NCBI RefSeq assembly: GCF_000003605.2
Contig: NW_003157233.1
Location: forward strand, 89,648 to 99,795
DNA from: Saccoglossus kowalevskii
Taxonomy: Eukaryota > Hemichordata > Enteropneusta > Harrimaniidae
DNA: 10,148 nt
Direction of reading: 5' to 3'
Shown piece after piece: positions 7,549 to 10,148 of the stretch. The position numbers were made by a program, and so were the translations under genes. The number at the start of each line of letters is the position of its first letter. Position 1 is the stretch's first letter. Under the pieces are notes generated by a model. The model was not told the DNA's origin. It saw only the letters and a program-made list of their open reading frames with translations, and made no database searches.

Positions 7549-7740
7549 CTAATGGTATCTAATATTGTGAAAACGGTTTTCAGGAAGGATGTTATATGAC
7601 ATTAATTTATTCATTCCCTTGAACAGCTGTCTCACCTTCCCACAATCGGATTCCAAATGGATATCATGTTTATTTATTCATTTCCTTGTTTGCTTGATTC
7701 CGCTTTCCGGCATCTACCTATGTCACCTTTCAACAAATCT
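7549..7740 (-). pseudogene. Fragment of a LINE ORF2 (linker between endonuclease and reverse transcriptase), decayed
   Basis: On the minus strand, one frame reads through 7677-7552 and includes GKVRQLFKGMNKLM (about 7641-7600) followed by NILPEN (about 7593-7576), ending at TAG 7551-7549. A second frame just upstream gives RCRKAE (about 7715-7698) before TAA. In LINE ORF2 proteins of several clades, an R-K-A-E motif followed by K-LF-x-x-NKL and then LP is found between the endonuclease and reverse-transcriptase domains. The order and spacing here fit that layout, with a frameshift around 7680. The catalytic domains are not visible. The fragment is on the opposite strand to the LINE tail at 7917, so it comes from another copy or an inverted piece. 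Confidence 0.5.
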
Positions 7741-7916
7741 AGAAACATAATCACTATGTCTGTCTGTTCGTATCTTAGTAATACTGTTTGAACAACTCAA
7801 TAAGTATTAGAAATGCCATTTTTGTTTTTTTGTTTTACCCCTTACTATGCAAGCTTTTATTTTTGTATTAAGATTTGTAAAACTTTGGTATGTTGCAAAG
7901 GAAACGTACAAATTGA

Positions 7917-8392
7917 CAAAACGATCGGAAAGGGGTTGACGATTTTGTAACATCAAAGATCAGTGATGACAATGAAAATGCAAAAAATAAACTTAGAACT
8001 TATAGGTTATTTAAAAAAGAAGTCTGCATTGAAAAGATACCTAATTGATCTGAAAAAATGTTTTTTTTTCGCGGGTCGCTAACCAAATTTCGATTAAGTA
8101 ATCACTCCCTGAAAATTGCATATGTTTACCATTCCAATATACCTATTGATGTAAGGATCTGTGAACATTGTGATGGTGATCACATTGAAGATTAATGACA
8201 TTTTGTAATGGTTTGTACAAAATACCAAATGCACAGAAAGAAATTGTTTTTTTAGGCGCTAAATAAATGAATGATAAATTTGACACAATGCAAAATAAAT
8301 TTGAATACATAATGAGCACCAATGACTTGTCAATACCTCTTGCACAGTTCATCTCATTAAGTATACAGCATAGACAGCAACATGCAACTTAG
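7917..8392 (+). pseudogene. LINE ORF2 C-terminal fragment (reverse-transcriptase tail with CCHC-like motif), decayed
   Basis: The plus frame with codons at 7989, 7992 and so on reads KLRTYRLFKKEVCIEK, is disturbed, then RGSLTKFRLSNHSLKIA (8070-8120), then YHSNIPIDVRICEHCDGDHIED (8127-8192), two stops (TAA 8193, TGA 8196), HFVMVCTKYQMHRKKLF (8199-8249) and TAG 8253. The blocks KLRTY-FKK, LTKFRLS-H, RIC-x2-C, IED-x2-HF-x3-C-x2-Y are the usual C-terminal signature of many animal non-LTR retrotransposon ORF2 proteins. Cysteines at 8160, 8169 and 8214 and the histidine at 8199 form C-x2-C-x9-H-x4-C. The next block, DKFDTMQNKFEYIMSTNDLS, is in another frame from 8273 and ends at TAG 8390. An extra base near 8036 and the T9 tract at 8061-8069 shift the frame out and back. 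This is a dead 5'-truncated copy. The clade is not determined. Confidence 0.85.
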
Positions 8393-8530
8393 TCTGATTT
8401 GGCCTTTTCTATCATTTTTTTTCATCTTCTTCTTGTCTTTATTTGTTTTTGTTGTTAGTTTTTCCATTGTTTTTCAATTGTAACCCTTTTCATCTCTTCT
8501 GAGGGATATGTGTTAATAAATTATTATTAT
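8393..8530 (+). mobile_element. LINE 3' UTR and terminal AATAAA/(ATT)n tail
   Basis: This follows directly after the ORF2 stop at 8390-8392. It is T-rich, ends with GAGGGATATGTGTTAATAAA (AATAAA at 8515-8520) and then ATTATTATTAT to 8530, after which unrelated sequence starts. Ending in a short tandem repeat rather than a long poly(A) is usual for several LINE clades such as CR1/L2-like and RTE elements. A target-site duplication cannot be judged because the 5' junction is not located. Confidence 0.6.
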
Positions 8531-8789
8531 GCCATCTATGTCTGGTTTGAAAGAGAAAAATACTAAGCACACATACCTTTCTCACGTATACTTGGCAACG
8601 TTACTAATTAATATTAGGGTTGTTGTTTGCATAAGAAATTATAGAGCAAAATCTCAGCACAGCGGTGCTTTTGTCAAAGGGAATCAAAACTAATCAAAAC
8701 TGAAATGTGCTTTCTGAATGTGTTCAGTAAAACTGTATAGGAGTCTAGCTGGAGCCTTGTGTAGGCAGTAGCATTAACACTGAAATGAA
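8531..8789. other. Spacer with a hairpin motif, no identifiable gene
   Basis: AATCTCAGCAC (8650-8660) is followed three bases later by GGTGCT (8664-8669), forming AGCAC...GGTGCT. The same 11-mer and hexamer recur at 9817-9835, so this may be the edge of a dispersed repeat. No gene is seen. Confidence 0.45.
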
Positions 8790-9345
8790 TGATCTGGGCT
8801 AATTAGCTTTTCGGTTAAAGTCTAAATTAACTACCTAATTTGCATAATTATTACTCATTATTTAGCAATTCCACCAATATCTCAAAAGCAACTTATCGGT
8901 TTTCAATGAACCTTGGTACATACATGCTCTGAGAAAAGTCATACATGTGTTTAGTTTACTTATTGTGCTTACTAATTTGCATAAGTTAACAAATTTATAG
9001 GTGTTGCACAGATATCTTGAGTCTGTACCACTCATCAAATTTCAATGAAATTTGGTACATAGGTGCTTTTAGATAATCACAGTTCTGATTACTTGAAAGC
9101 CATGAATGTTATTTCCCCATTTGGTGTAAAGGGGTTATGTTACCTCATTATTATGCATAACTATAACATCTCAAGCACTTTTGCAAATATGGAGATGCAA
9201 CCAGAGCTATATTTAAGTCATCAGACAAGTGATATGAATAAAATGTATCAAATGACCATATATGGTCATGTGATTTCATTAATATGCATAACTGTAATAT
9301 CTTAAGTACTGTTGCAGATAAGGACATTCAACTAGTACAATAATT
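8790..9345 (+). repeat. Ladder of degenerate monomers of the TATCTCAAG/GGTACAT family
   Basis: TAATTTGCATAA recurs at 8836 and 8973; the related ATTATGCATAAC and AATATGCATAAC fall near 9150 and 9281. TATCTCAAAAG (8879) and TATCTTGAG (9013) each start a block that runs through TTTCAATGAA and TTGGTACAT. The last two units are spaced 131 bp apart (9146 and 9277), sharing GCATAACT and ATCT(C/T)AAG. The motifs match those of the 6619-7073 module, so both belong to one family, but here no TG-rich head or TGTCATTGACAA tail is seen. The open frame 9063-9305 (80 codons) lies wholly within the repeat and is not called. Confidence 0.55.
9252..9269. promoter_or_regulatory. 18 bp perfect palindrome containing a CArG box
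   Basis: ATGACCATATATGGTCAT is its own reverse complement. Its centre CCATATATGG (9256-9265) fits CC(A/T)6GG, the serum-response-factor/MADS-box site. The sequence match is exact; function is untested, and it lies inside a dispersed repeat. Confidence 0.35.
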
Positions 9346-10148
9346 GTGTTGTTGTATAAGATATATGACTGTAATAACAAGTCATCATTTTTGATTATGA
9401 TTTCATCAAATGTCTATAATTTGTACACCATAGTTACTTGGAACCTTCCTGATCACTGCTTGCAGTTGTATTTGCTCTGTGCACATGTGCTCATAATGTA
9501 AATGACAGGGGCAAGTCTTTGGTCAAAATTGTTCATTGATTTGGCATGCAACTAATGCAACTATTACTTTATGTGTATTTGAGATGTGCTTGTAATATAG
9601 GAAATACAGTATTCTTCGTTGTACTTCATGTCTCCAAGACTTTCACATCATTAGTTTTTTTAAATCTTTCTTCGATTGATGTCTTTTTGTAGCTTCACTG
9701 ACAACATCCTTCATATCAGGTCACTCTATTGATGTGCATAGAAGCAAATCTCTTCTAATTCTTATTTCAGTGATGGCAAATGTTATGATTCAACTGTCAA
9801 CCATTTATTTGGATAGAATCTCAGCACCAGGTGCTGTATTTTTAGAAAAAGAAACTCATTCACATTCAAAGAACAGTACCATGGTAACATGGCTTCTTTA
9901 CCCTGTTATATAGACTGCATTTTGTATTAAAATATAGCAACTGTTTTAAGGCTTCAAAGTCAGGGTATGGTTCATATAGCACAAGCACATATGTCCATTT
10001 TTGTGGCATTGTTTTCTGGCATTGTTTTTTTTTTCATACAATGCATAGAGGGACTTAGTATTTTAGATTCCTTCCATTCATCATCCATGTTTAGACAGGT
10101 TTTTTTTCACATTCTATTCAAGAATGACAAGGTTACAATATATATATA
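9346..10148. other. AT-rich right end, no identifiable gene
   Basis: A plus frame is open from 9680 to TAG 9913 (77 codons; ATG at 9773 gives 46) after two splice-acceptor-like tracts (TTTTTGTAG at 9692, TTATTTCAG at 9770), but the product is unrecognised and the frame overlaps the repeated motif at 9817-9835, so it is not called as an exon. The window ends in (TA)5 at 10139-10148. Confidence 0.45.

Noticed and set aside
9063-9305. 80-codon plus-strand frame
   Set aside because: Lies entirely in the degenerate monomer ladder.
9680-9913. 77-codon plus-strand frame behind two splice-acceptor-like tracts
   Set aside because: Unrecognised product and overlap with a motif repeated at 8650; no matching donor or partner exon.
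1-10148. CRISPR array, tRNA, rRNA or bacterial operon
   Set aside because: No regularly spaced identical repeats with unique spacers, no cloverleaf-compatible stretch recognised, no Shine-Dalgarno-led gene sets; all content fits eukaryotic repeat-rich DNA.

Overview
This window looks like intergenic or intronic DNA from an AT-rich animal nuclear genome. No intact protein-coding gene can be supported: the open frames are short, overlap on both strands, and none carries a recognisable complete domain. The dense, partly decayed repeats point to a metazoan, most likely a marine invertebrate. The evidence is the cut-and-paste transposon ends, a LINE reverse-transcriptase tail, poly(A) and (TA)n tracts, and degenerate 'TATCTCAAGAAC ... 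TGAAACTTGGTACA' monomers behind a TGTCCGTCCG-like head. I cannot fix the phylum from sequence alone.

Layout. 1-560 has no identifiable gene. 578-673 is a cruciform-forming module ending in a hAT-like terminus. 674-2486 is AT-rich sequence with nothing identifiable. 2487-2565 holds a palindrome and a TATA-like box. 2910-3073 holds A-tracts. 3406-4385 is a nest of repeats: a fragment shared with 6920-6965, a small foldback element, then a module with a GTCCCCGTTC hairpin head, an (8 bp)x4 microsatellite, about four degenerate ~150-175 bp monomers and a palindromic tail. 4815-5932 is a 1,118 bp element with 101 bp terminal inverted repeats matching at 99 of 101 positions; it is probably the youngest insertion here. 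6103-6242 is a 70 bp tandem duplication. 6619-7073 is a second module with the same head/monomer/tail plan as 3606-4331. 7549-7740 (minus strand) and 7917-8530 (plus strand) are LINE fossils; the second includes the ORF2 C-terminal zinc-knuckle-like region, a 3' UTR and an AATAAA/(ATT)n tail. 8790-9345 is another monomer ladder, containing an 18 bp palindrome around a perfect CArg box. 9346-10148 has no convincing gene.

The genes do not work together here: every recognisable coding trace is a dead piece of a mobile element. The points most worth following are the near-identical long TIRs with an unclassified interior, the two modules sharing head and tail, and the LINE remains that stop codons and frameshifts hide from ORF searches.
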